Shown here: one piece after another, positions 1-7,960 of the stretch
Numbering within the stretch: position 1 is the stretch's first letter
How the letters are laid out: every line of letters begins with the position of its first letter
NCBI RefSeq assembly: GCF_001191005.1
Contig: NZ_CP012201.1
Location: 1,054,001-1,118,000 of the forward strand
Reading direction: 5' to 3'
Source: Massilia sp. NR 4-1
GTDB taxonomy: Bacteria > Pseudomonadota > Gammaproteobacteria > Burkholderiales > Burkholderiaceae_D
Length of the DNA: 64,000 nt
Made by a program: the position numbers and the translations under genes
The notes under the pieces: generated by a model
Told to the model about the DNA's origin: nothing
What the model saw: only the letters and a program-made list of their open reading frames with translations
Databases searched by the model: none

Positions 1-201
1 CTGGCCGCCGGCGGCGTTTTCGCATCCACCCAGGCACAGCTGCGGGCGGCGCTGGCGGCCTTGCCCGCCATGGCGCGTCTGCCGCTGCTGGAAGTGGAAA
101 CCTATACCTGGGATGTTCTGCCGTCGGCCTTCCGCCCTGTGTCCAAGGCGGCGGCGATCGCCGGCGAGCTGGCTTTCATTATCGAGGAATTGCGAGCATG
201 A
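1..201 (+). CDS. C-terminal end of an EboE-like TIM-barrel protein (partial)
   Basis: Only the last 66 residues are in the window, open at the left edge. The tail contains the stretch EVETYTWDVLP and ends in a helix (GELAFIIEELRA). Its stop codon overlaps the next start (ATGA at 198-201), so it is translationally coupled to the UbiA-like gene. In ebo operons the neighbours of eboA, eboB and eboC include eboE, a xylose-isomerase-like TIM-barrel 'metabolite traffic' protein, and the tail fits my recollection of that family. The assignment rests mainly on context, because too little sequence is visible to see a fold or an active site. Confidence 0.5.
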   Translation: MAAGGVFASTQAQLRAALAALPAMARLPLLEVETYTWDVLPSAFRPVSKAAAIAGELAFIIEELRA

Positions 202-1112
202 GTACCCTGATCCGTAAAACGCCGGCCCTGGGCGTCTATCTGCGCCTGGGACGGGTCTCGAATCTGCCCACGGTCTGGACCAATGTGCTGGCCGGAACGG
301 TGCTGGGCGGCGGCAGCGCGGCGGCCTTCCAGCCGCGCACGGCGCTGGTGATGGCCGCCATCTCGGCCTTTTACCTGGCCGGCATGTATTTGAACGATGC
401 CTTCGACCGCGCCATCGACGCGCGCGAACGCCCCAGCAGGCCGATCCCGGCGGGCGAGATCAGCGCCGCTGCGGTGTTCTGCACGGGTTTTGCGCTGCTG
501 GCATTGGGCTTGTTCGGCCTGGCCCTGTGCGGTGCCGCGCCGGTGCTGAGTGGCTGCGCGCTGGCGGCCTGCATCCTGCTGTACGACGTTTGGCACAAGG
601 GCAATCCGGCCAGCCCTCTGGTCATGGGCGTGTGCCGCGCCCTGGTGTATTTGGCAGCCGGGGCGGCGGCGGCCGCGCCGCAAGAGTTGCCTGGTGCGGC
701 GCTGGCGGCGGCCGGCATGGCCGTGCTGGCCCATGTGGCGGGCCTGACCTATGCCGCCAAACAGGAAAGCCTGGACCGGCTGGAGCGGCTTTGGCCGCTG
801 GCCGTGCTGGCCATTGCGCCGCTGGCGTATGCACCGGCCGCGCTGGACATGTTGGCGCAGCCCGGCAGTGCGGGGATGGCCGCCGCAATGCTATTGGCCT
901 TGCTAGCGGCCGATGTGCTGGCCGTGCGCCTGCTGCACCGCCGTGCCGCGCGCGGCGATGTGGGGCGGGCGGTGGCGCAGTTGATTGCCGCCATTTCCCT
1001 GCTCGATGGCCTGATCCTGGCGGTAGCCGGCGCGCCTTTGCCGCTGTTGGCGGCCTGCGTGGCGGCGTATGGCGCGACCCGCCTGCTGCAGCGCGTGATT
1101 CCGGGTACATGA
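198..1112 (+). CDS. eboC: UbiA-family prenyltransferase, EboC-like
   Basis: 304-residue, very hydrophobic integral membrane protein with about eight or nine transmembrane stretches. The UbiA-type Asp-rich motif is visible near residue 67 as NDAFDRAIDARERPSRPIPAG, which in the family binds the Mg-diphosphate of the prenyl donor. A second, weaker Asp motif typical of UbiA enzymes is hard to see, as is common in EboC members. The gene overlaps the preceding gene by 4 nt and is followed 10 nt later by eboA. In cyanobacteria the ebo genes are needed to move the scytonemin precursor to the periplasm, and a related cluster in Pseudomonas (edb) affects nematode grazing. Substrate and product of EboC are not established. 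The start was chosen because of the ATGA overlap. Confidence 0.8.
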   Translation: MSTLIRKTPALGVYLRLGRVSNLPTVWTNVLAGTVLGGGSAAAFQPRTALVMAAISAFYLAGMYLNDAFDRAIDARERPSRPIPAGEISAAAVFCTGFALLALGLFGLALCGAAPVLSGCALAACILLYDVWHKGNPASPLVMGVCRALVYLAAGAAAAAPQELPGAALAAAGMAVLAHVAGLTYAAKQESLDRLERLWPLAVLAIAPLAYAPAALDMLAQPGSAGMAAAMLLALLAADVLAVRLLHRRAARGDVGRAVAQLIAAISLLDGLILAVAGAPLPLLAACVAAYGATRLLQRVIPGT

Positions 1113-1122
1113 GGAGGACACC

Positions 1123-2028
1123 ATGAATACCGTGACCGATTCCGGGCAGCGCAGCGGCGCCGCCATCGTCATGCTCGACGGCTGGCTGCGCGCGCGTCTG
1201 CCCGGCGAAGCGCTGGCCTGGTTCGGCGGCCAGCTGGAAGCACTGATGGGCCAGGATGGCGCGGCTGTTCTGGCGCGCGCCCTGGGCCAGGCGCCGCGCC
1301 GGCTGGGCCGCGACGCGCTGCGGCTGGACGCGGTGGAACTGGCCCAGGCGGGCCGCCTGCGCCCCGGCCTGGAGCCAGGCGACTGGCGTATCGACCAGGC
1401 CGCGCGCATCGCCTTCGTCCTGGCGGCGTACGGCGGCCAGGAGGTGCTCTTCGCGCAGCGCCTGGACGCGTTGGCCGATACGGCGGAAATCAATGAAGCC
1501 ATCGCACTGTATCGCGGCTTTCCCCTGTATCCGGCGGCCGAGGCCATCGAGCACCGGGCGCGCGAGGCGGTGCGCTCCAGCATGCGCCCCGTGTACGAAG
1601 CCATCGCCCACCGCAATCCTTACCCGGTGGAGCGCTTCGATGAGGGGGCCTGGAACCAGATGGTGGTGAAGAGCTTTTTTCTCGACAGCCCGCTGTGGCC
1701 GGTGCAAGGACTGGAGCAGCGCGCCAATCCGGCGCTGGCGCAGATGCTGCTCGACCTGGCGCATGAGCGCTGGGCGGCAGGACGGTCAGTCAGTCCCGAG
1801 CTGTGGCGCTGCGTCGCGCCGCATGCCGATGGCAGGGGCCATGCCGCCATGCTGCGCGTACTGGAAAGCGGCAATGAAATAGAACGCCTGGCCGTGGCAC
1901 TGAGCCTGCGCGCGGCCGGCGGCGCCGACGCCGGCCTGCTGCTCGCCGAATGCCGGCGCCAGGGACTGGAGGAGCGCGCGGCGCAACTGTCCTGGTCCGA
2001 TTGCTGTCCCCATACCACCAACGAATAG
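1123..2028 (+). CDS. eboA: EboA-domain protein
   Basis: 301-residue soluble, largely helical protein. Family-like blocks include NPYPVERFDEGAWNQMVVKS (about residues 167-186), SPLWPVQGLEQRANP and LAHERWAAGR. These match my memory of EboA proteins, which have no known enzymatic activity. The ATG at 1123 is preceded by GAGGAGGA (about 1112-1119), a strong ribosome site, and lies 10 nt after eboC. The end abuts the AGGAGG that serves eboB. There is no signal peptide or membrane segment, so the protein is probably cytoplasmic and works with EboB and EboC on an unidentified metabolite. Confidence 0.75.
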   Translation: MNTVTDSGQRSGAAIVMLDGWLRARLPGEALAWFGGQLEALMGQDGAAVLARALGQAPRRLGRDALRLDAVELAQAGRLRPGLEPGDWRIDQAARIAFVLAAYGGQEVLFAQRLDALADTAEINEAIALYRGFPLYPAAEAIEHRAREAVRSSMRPVYEAIAHRNPYPVERFDEGAWNQMVVKSFFLDSPLWPVQGLEQRANPALAQMLLDLAHERWAAGRSVSPELWRCVAPHADGRGHAAMLRVLESGNEIERLAVALSLRAAGGADAGLLLAECRRQGLEERAAQLSWSDCCPHTTNE

Positions 2029-2036
2029 GAGGCGCC

Positions 2037-3146
2037 ATGCCCATTCCAAGCAATGGCGGTGTCGCGGCGCCGGATGCCGCCACCATCGAGGAAATGTTCA
2101 GCGAGCGCAGCGTGGCCTGTCCCTGCTGCGGCGGCACGCTGACCCCGTCCATGCTGGCGCAGCTGGTGGCCGATGCCGGGCGCATGGAACAGGCGCGCCA
2201 TGCGGCGGCGCGCCTGCCGGCGGGCGGCAGCGGCATGCTGATCGACCCGCACGCCCATATGATCGCGCGCACCACCGACGATTACGAGGCGATGGCGCGC
2301 GCCGGCATCGTGGCCGTTATCGAGCCGGCGTTCTGGCTGGGGCAGCTGCGCACCAGCGTCGGCAGCTTTATCGATTATTTTTCCACCATTACCGGCTTTG
2401 AACGCTACCGTGCGGGGCAGTTCGGCATCCGCCATTACTGCGCGATCGGCCTCAATCCCAAGGAAGCCAATAATGCGGCGCTGGCCGACGCCGTGCTCGA
2501 TGTGCTGCCGCGCTATCTGGGCAAGGAAGGGGTGGTGGCGCTGGGCGAAATCGGCTACGACGAACAGACCCCGGCCGAAGACCGCGCGCTGCGGGCGCAG
2601 ATCGAGCTGGCCAAGGAGTTCGATCTGCCGATCATGATCCACACGCCGCACCGCGACAAGAAGCAAGGCACGACGCGCACCATGAATGTGCTGGAAGAAT
2701 GTGGCTTCGACCCGGCGCGCTGCGTGATCGACCATAACAACGAAGAAACCGTGGAGGAGGTGCTGGCGCGCGGCTACTGGTGCGCCTTCACCATCTACCC
2801 CTCGACCAAGATGGGCAACGAACGTTTGAGCGAGATCGTGGCGCGCCATGGGCCGGAACGCATCATCGTCGATTCCGCATGCGACTGGGGCGTTTCGGAC
2901 CCGTTGGCCGTAGCCAAATCGGCGCGCCTGATGGCCAGGCGCGGCCTGCCGGCCGACGTGATTCACCAAGTGGTGTACGCCAATGCGCTGGCCGTGTATG
3001 GCCTGAATGGCGAGATGTCCGCGGCGCACTGGCAGGAGCCGGTGCCGGTCGATCAGCGGGTTCTCTACAACAACGGCAATTCCGTGCTGCGCGGACAGGC
3101 GCCGCGCGTCGACGGCCAGGCGGCGGACGACGACGTCATTGTGTAA
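2037..3146 (+). CDS. eboB: TatD-family metal-dependent hydrolase, EboB-like
   Basis: 369-residue amidohydrolase-fold protein. Metal-site residues are visible in order: the HxH of DPHAHM (about residues 75-80), Glu in GEIGYDEQTP, His in IMIHTPHRD, His in VIDHNNEE and Asp in DSACDWG. It has an N-terminal extension with a CPCC pair (SVACPCCGG) absent from ordinary TatD nucleases. I chose ATG 2037, which has AGGAGG at 2027-2032, over upstream in-frame starts that would overlap eboA by about 80 nt. TatD relatives are often DNases, but within ebo operons the substrate is unknown, so nuclease activity should not be assumed. Confidence 0.78.
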   Translation: MPIPSNGGVAAPDAATIEEMFSERSVACPCCGGTLTPSMLAQLVADAGRMEQARHAAARLPAGGSGMLIDPHAHMIARTTDDYEAMARAGIVAVIEPAFWLGQLRTSVGSFIDYFSTITGFERYRAGQFGIRHYCAIGLNPKEANNAALADAVLDVLPRYLGKEGVVALGEIGYDEQTPAEDRALRAQIELAKEFDLPIMIHTPHRDKKQGTTRTMNVLEECGFDPARCVIDHNNEETVEEVLARGYWCAFTIYPSTKMGNERLSEIVARHGPERIIVDSACDWGVSDPLAVAKSARLMARRGLPADVIHQVVYANALAVYGLNGEMSAAHWQEPVPVDQRVLYNNGNSVLRGQAPRVDGQAADDDVIV

Positions 3147-3162
3147 CACGAAAGGAGTGCAT

Positions 3163-4575
3163 ATGTTGAATCTCAACGCAGCGCTGGATACCAGCGATCC
3201 AGCTGTTTTGCAGGCCCTGGGCGATGTGCAGGGCAATATCCTCAAGGGACACGGACGCGATCACAGCGCCCACCTGTTCATCGTCTTCGCGCCGGACGCC
3301 AAGCCGGCGCGGGCCTGGTTGGCGAAGACGGGGCGCGAGCGCATCACCTCCGCCGCCGGCCAACTGGCGCAGACCGTAGCCTTCCGGCGCAACAAGGGTG
3401 TCGGTGAAGCCTTTGCTTGCCTGGCCTTGTCGGCGCGGGGCTACGTCGCACTGGGCGTGGCGGAAAGCCAGCGCCCGGCTGATCCCTTCTTTGTGAAAGG
3501 CATGAAGCGCCACAACCAGGTGGAACTCGATCCGATCAACGATCCGCCGGTGAGCGAGTGGGAGAGCGGCTTCCAGGACGAGGTCCACGCCATGCTGCTG
3601 CTGGCCGACGACGACAAGGAGCGCCTGAACGCCAATGTGCAGCAGGTGCTGGGCGAGCTGCGCGAAATCGGGGCTGGCGTTTTCGTGGAGCGTGGCGACA
3701 AGCTGCTGTTCGATTTCCCCGGCCGCCCCGGCGTGGAAATCGAGCAGTTCGGCTATCAGGACGGCATTTCCAATCCGCAGATGATTGTCGCCGATCTGCA
3801 GAAAGAGCGGGCGGAACGGGGCTTCGACAACTGGGACCCGGAGGCGCCGGCCGGCTTGGTGCTGGTGCAGGAGAAAAGCGCGGGAACGGAACGCTATGGC
3901 AGCTACTTCGTTTTCCGCAAACTGGAACAGAATGTGAAGGCCTTTGACGATGGGATCGAGGAACTGGCCAGCGTGCTCGATATCAGCCCGCGCGACGCCG
4001 GCGCGCTGGCCGTGGGCCGCCACCAGGACGGCACGGCGCTCTTTCCCGCCGCGCCCATTGTGCCGGGCGCGGGCCAGAACAACTTCAATTTCGCCAGCGA
4101 TCGCCCGCCCGAGGGCGATGCCGCCGGCGTCTGTCCCTTCCATTCGCACATCCGGCGCACCAATCCGCGCGGCGATATTCCCCATTACGTGGGGGCGCCC
4201 ATCGAGTTTGAACGCAGCATGCGCATCGCTCGGCGCGGCATCACCTATGGCGCGCGGCCCGACCTGGAAACGGGCGGCGAGGCGCCCAGCAGCGGGGTTG
4301 GCTTGCTGTTCATGTGCCATCAGGCGCAACTGCGGCAGTTCTCCATCCAGCAGAACGGCTCCGACCATGACCAGTTCCCGTTTGCCGGCGCCGGTTTCGA
4401 AGGGCTGAACGGGCAGGCAGCGCTAAACACCACGATCCAGCCGCAACTCTGGCCAAGCCGCGGCGGCATGCGCCCGCATCTGCTGATGCGCTTCGTGAAA
4501 ATGCTGGGCGGGGAGTATTTCTTCACACCGAGCCTGCCCTTCCTGCGGGAGCTGGACAGCGAGCCGCGCCAATAG
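3163..4575 (+). CDS. DyP-type heme peroxidase
   Basis: 470-residue protein. The DyP hallmark GxxDG is present as GYQDG at residues 197-201, with the catalytic Asp at 200. The proximal-heme region is FHSHIRRTNPRG, with His329 the likely iron ligand, followed by the expected Arg-containing RRGITYG block. The enzyme should reduce H2O2 while oxidising dyes or phenolic compounds. There is no signal peptide, so it is probably cytoplasmic or co-exported. It starts 16 nt after eboB behind AAAGGAG (3151-3157), so it is very likely the last gene of the ebo transcription unit; the terminator follows 38 nt downstream. DyP is not a standard ebo member, which makes the association notable. Confidence 0.88.
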   Translation: MLNLNAALDTSDPAVLQALGDVQGNILKGHGRDHSAHLFIVFAPDAKPARAWLAKTGRERITSAAGQLAQTVAFRRNKGVGEAFACLALSARGYVALGVAESQRPADPFFVKGMKRHNQVELDPINDPPVSEWESGFQDEVHAMLLLADDDKERLNANVQQVLGELREIGAGVFVERGDKLLFDFPGRPGVEIEQFGYQDGISNPQMIVADLQKERAERGFDNWDPEAPAGLVLVQEKSAGTERYGSYFVFRKLEQNVKAFDDGIEELASVLDISPRDAGALAVGRHQDGTALFPAAPIVPGAGQNNFNFASDRPPEGDAAGVCPFHSHIRRTNPRGDIPHYVGAPIEFERSMRIARRGITYGARPDLETGGEAPSSGVGLLFMCHQAQLRQFSIQQNGSDHDQFPFAGAGFEGLNGQAALNTTIQPQLWPSRGGMRPHLLMRFVKMLGGEYFFTPSLPFLRELDSEPRQ

Positions 4576-4613
4576 ATTCAAAATACGCTTGCCGGGCGTT
4601 GCCCCCCGGCTGG

Positions 4614-4642
4614 AAACCCCGGAATTACTCCGGGGTTTTTTT
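4614..4642 (+). terminator. Rho-independent terminator after the ebo-DyP operon
   Basis: Perfect 9-bp stem AAACCCCGG / CCGGGGTTT (4614-4622 and 4630-4638) with a 7-nt loop, running into a T tract to 4642. It separates the ebo operon from the NRPS operon. Confidence 0.9.
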
Positions 4643-4932
4643 ATGCCCTAATTTTGTCCGCATATTATCTCGGCGCTTATGAGGGAAGCAAATGCAGGGC
4701 GGATGCTTTAGAACTGGGAAATAATGCCATTTGGAAAATGTCTAATTCTGCCTAGTTATTTTGAGTGACTATTTATATTAAATGGCAGGCAGTGACTACA
4801 AAGGTAGATCTCTGAATTTAAGCAGGTTTTGTCATTCGGCGCGGCGGTATTGCGGTCGATCATTTTTTGGATAAGGTGGGTGCGTAATTTGTAGTCAGTA
4901 CATTTGTCCAGGATGTTATGGTTCGGCAGTTT

Positions 4933-4961
4933 TTTACAGGAAAGTTTTTTTGAAGTATAAC
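4933..4961 (+). promoter_or_regulatory. Candidate sigma70 promoter for the NRPS operon
   Basis: TTTACA (4933-4938), 17-nt spacer, TATAAC (4956-4961). Each hexamer is one base from consensus and the spacing is optimal. It would give a leader of roughly 355 nt before the NRPS start at 5326. This is a sequence-only prediction. Confidence 0.5.
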
Positions 4962-5089
4962 AATATGCGTTGAATATTTTTAATTGCCAGTCAATTCATA
5001 TTTTAAAAAAACAAATGACAAGCCACCGGTTTTGTTTTACGCTTGCGCTCGATAGAAATGAAAACATTGATTAATTGCTAATTGGAAAA

Positions 5090-5124
5090 TTTCAATGTGC
5101 ATGCATTGAAAGTGGTATGCATGC
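5090..5124. promoter_or_regulatory. Two interleaved inverted repeats, candidate operator
   Basis: First repeat: TTTCAATG (5090-5097) and CATTGAAA (5104-5111), perfect 8-bp arms around 6 nt. Second repeat: GCATGCAT (5099-5106) and ATGCATGC (5117-5124), perfect 8-bp arms around 10 nt. They overlap, sit about 130 nt downstream of the predicted promoter and 200 nt before the NRPS start. They could bind a dimeric regulator or form alternative RNA hairpins. No known operator consensus was recognised. Confidence 0.5.
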
Positions 5125-5325
5125 TGGTGAAAACAATTATTTTGCAAGTTAATTGATCATCGGCAGACTTATTGCGAGTTCATATCCCACATTTTTATGG
5201 GATTCTCAGTTGTTTTTCTTGTAGCAATTTTCCCGCATTTATAGACATAAACGCCGGCGCCAGGATGGCATTCCTGACCCAGGCGTCTCCGGGCAGCATT
5301 CAGCATTCGCTTTTGGAGGAGTTAA

Positions 5326-7960
5326 ATGACTGGTATCTACGGAAAAGCTGGGCAAGACCCTTTCCCGGCAACGATCGCCTCGCTCTCTGAACAGGAATAT
5401 CCTGCGCCGGCCGCCCGCGAAAGCGAAGCGTTCTGGCGTCAGCGCTTGCCGGAGGCGGCGGCGTCCCTTTTTGACAAGGGGCTGACGGATGAAGGCGTCG
5501 CCGCCGATACATCGCAGTCCTGGGAAATCGACGCCGGACTTGCCCGGCGCATCCGAACGCTGGCGCGAGAACAGCAATGCTCAGTGCGCGATTTTTGGCT
5601 GACGGCATTCGCCGCCTGTCTGGCGCGCTGCTGCACCTGCGACGGCGAAATCCGGCTTGGCATCGCGGATGCCTGGCCTGATGCCGGGAGTGAAGCGGCA
5701 GGACGCATAAGCGCGGTGCTGCCGCTCACCGCGCAACTGGCCTGGGATCAGGATACGGCGCGGAATATGCTGCATGTCCGTGACGAGCTGCAGCTGTGCG
5801 CCGCGCATGCGCGCTATCCCGTGGCGCAGCTGTTGCGCGAGCGGGGGCGCGACGGTCATCCCTACGATGCCGCGCTGATGACGGAGGCATACGCCACCGC
5901 TGGCAATGCGCCGTCTATGGCGCAGATGTGGCAGGAGCAGGCGCCGCTCGTCATGGCGCTGCATGGCGAGGCAGGGGACGCATCTACAGGCAGCATGCGC
6001 ATCACCCTCCATTGGGACCGTCGCCGCATCCCGGCCGCTGAAGTGGCGGCGCTGCGCCGCCGGCTGGAGATTCTGGCGCGGGCGGCAGCCGGGCAGGACC
6101 CGGTCGCGCTGGCTGCGCTGCCCCTGATGGAGACGGCGGAAAGACAGCAACTGCTGTCGGCCTGGAATGGCGAGTACCGTAACTATCCCCTGCACCTTGG
6201 CGTGCATGAGTTGTTCGAACACCAGGCGCAATGGACGCCGGACGCTGTCGCCGCCGAATACTGCGGCCAATCCCTGAGCTACCGCGCCTTGAACGAAGAG
6301 GCCAACCGCCTGGCGCATCACCTGCGCGCAAAGGGCGCGCGCCCCGATGCGCTGATTGCATTGTTCCTGGAGCGCAGTCTGGAGATGGTGGTCGCCATGC
6401 TCGCGGTGCTGAAGGCGGGAGCCGCCTATACGCCGCTCGATACTGCCTGGCCTCAGGAACGTATCGATCATATGCTGGCTGATGCCGCCCCGCTTCTGGT
6501 GCTGACCCAGCCGCATCTGCGGCCGCAACTGAAGGATCAGCCGGTGCTGGATCTGGTGGACCCGCTTGCGCTCTGGCGCGAACAGTCCGCTGCCAATCCA
6601 GTGCGCGGCGCGGGCGGTTTGCAGCCCGGCCATCTGGCTTATGTGCTGTACACGTCCGGTTCGACCGGCACGCCGAAGGGCGTGCAGATCGAACATCGCG
6701 GGCTGACGAATGTCATCAGCTGGCATTGCGAGCACCTTCCGTTGGTGCCGGGAGAACGTTCGTCCGCGTTGTCGGGCGTGGCTTTCGATGCCAGCAGCTG
6801 GGAGGTCTGGCCGCCGCTGTGCATGGGCGCGACGCTGGTACTGGCGCCGGCCGACACCGCGGGCGATGCCTTGCGCCTGCTTGAGTGGTGGCAGCAACAG
6901 GACCTGCAAACCAGCTTCCTGACCACGGCCCTGGCCGAGATGGCGCTGGAGCGCATGCGGCACGGCGATAGCCGTGTCAAGCGCAGCCTGCGTACCTTGC
7001 TGATCGGCGGCGAGCAGCAAAAGATGACGCCAGAGGCGGACCTGCCTTTTGAAGTCATTAACAACTATGGACCGACCGAGACCACGATTCTTGTAACTTC
7101 CGGCCGCAGCCTGGCGCAGGATAAGGTCAAGCACATAGGCAGGCCGCTGGCCAATACTGCCATCTATATTCTGGACCGCTTTGGACAGCTGGTGCCGCCC
7201 GGCGTGCCGGGAGAGATTTTCGTGGGCGGGGCGGGGGTGGCGCGCGGCTATCTGAATCAGGACACGCTGACGCGCGAGCGCTTCCTGACCGATCCCTTTG
7301 CCGGCACGGCGGATGCGCGTATGTACAAGACCGGCGATCTGGGATGCTGGCTGGACGATGGCCGCATCGAATTCCTGGGACGAAACGACCAGCAGGTGAA
7401 GCTGCGTGGCCTGCGCATCGAACTGGGCGAGATCGAGCACCGGCTGCTGTGCCAGCCGACCGTGCGCGAGGCAGTGGTGGTGGTGCGCGAGGACCGTCCC
7501 GGCGACCGGCGCCTGGTGGCCTATCTGGTGCCTTCCGGCGGCGAGATCGATTCGCAGCGTCTGCGCGAAGCCCTTGCGCGCCAGCTGCCGGACTATATGG
7601 TGCCGGCAGCTTATATGCGCCTGGACGCCTTGCCCCTGACGCTGAATGGCAAGATCGACAAGCGGGCTTTGCCCGCGCCGGAGGATGCCGCATATGCGCG
7701 GCGCGGCTACGAGGCTCCTGAAGGTAGGACCGAGGCCATGCTGGCGCGCATTTGGGCGGAACTGCTGCAACTGGAAAAGGTAGGCCGGCAGGATGACTTC
7801 TTTGAACTGGGCGGCCATTCCTTGCTGGCGCTGCATCTGATCGAACGCATGCGGCATGAACAACTGCATGTGGATAGCCGCGTGCTGTTCTCGCATCCCA
7901 CGCTGGCGGCGCTGGCGCGCGCAGTGGACGAGGGTGGACAGCCTGCCGCCGCCGCACCGG
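5326..7960 (+). other. NRPS module 1: half C, A1 (Leu-like), T1
   Basis: The first 280 residues resemble only the second lobe of a C domain, starting near FWRQRLPEAA. No HHxxxDG and no starter-C motif is present. A1 pocket residues read off against GrsA are D-A-W-F-L-G-N-I-L, close to the classical Leu code DAWFLGNVV. The T1 serine is in LGGHSLL (codon at 7819). The residue should end up as D because module 2 begins with a dual E/C domain. Confidence 0.8.

Larger units (their letters stand above)
4643..5325. other. AT-rich non-coding leader region before the NRPS operon
   Basis: About 680 nt with clearly lower GC than its surroundings and no convincing gene. It contains the promoter candidate at 4933-4961 and the inverted repeats at 5090-5124. 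A weaker promoter-like pair, TTGTAG / TATAGA with a 15-nt spacer, lies at 5219-5245. The NRPS ribosome site GGAGGAG is at 5315-5321. A 72-codon ORF at 5172-5390 overlaps the NRPS start and has no recognisable features. The region may be a long regulated leader or DNA acquired with the cluster. Confidence 0.7.

Noticed and set aside
5090..5124. Possible lux-box for quorum-sensing control of the NRPS genes.
   Set aside because: The inverted repeats do not fit a lux-box consensus I know and no LuxR/LuxI gene is in the window, so it is kept only as a generic operator candidate.
5172..5390. Small 72-codon ORF before the NRPS gene, considered as an MbtH-like protein.
   Set aside because: It lacks the MbtH sequence pattern (the conserved Trp residues) and overlaps the NRPS start. 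No MbtH-like gene was found in the window.
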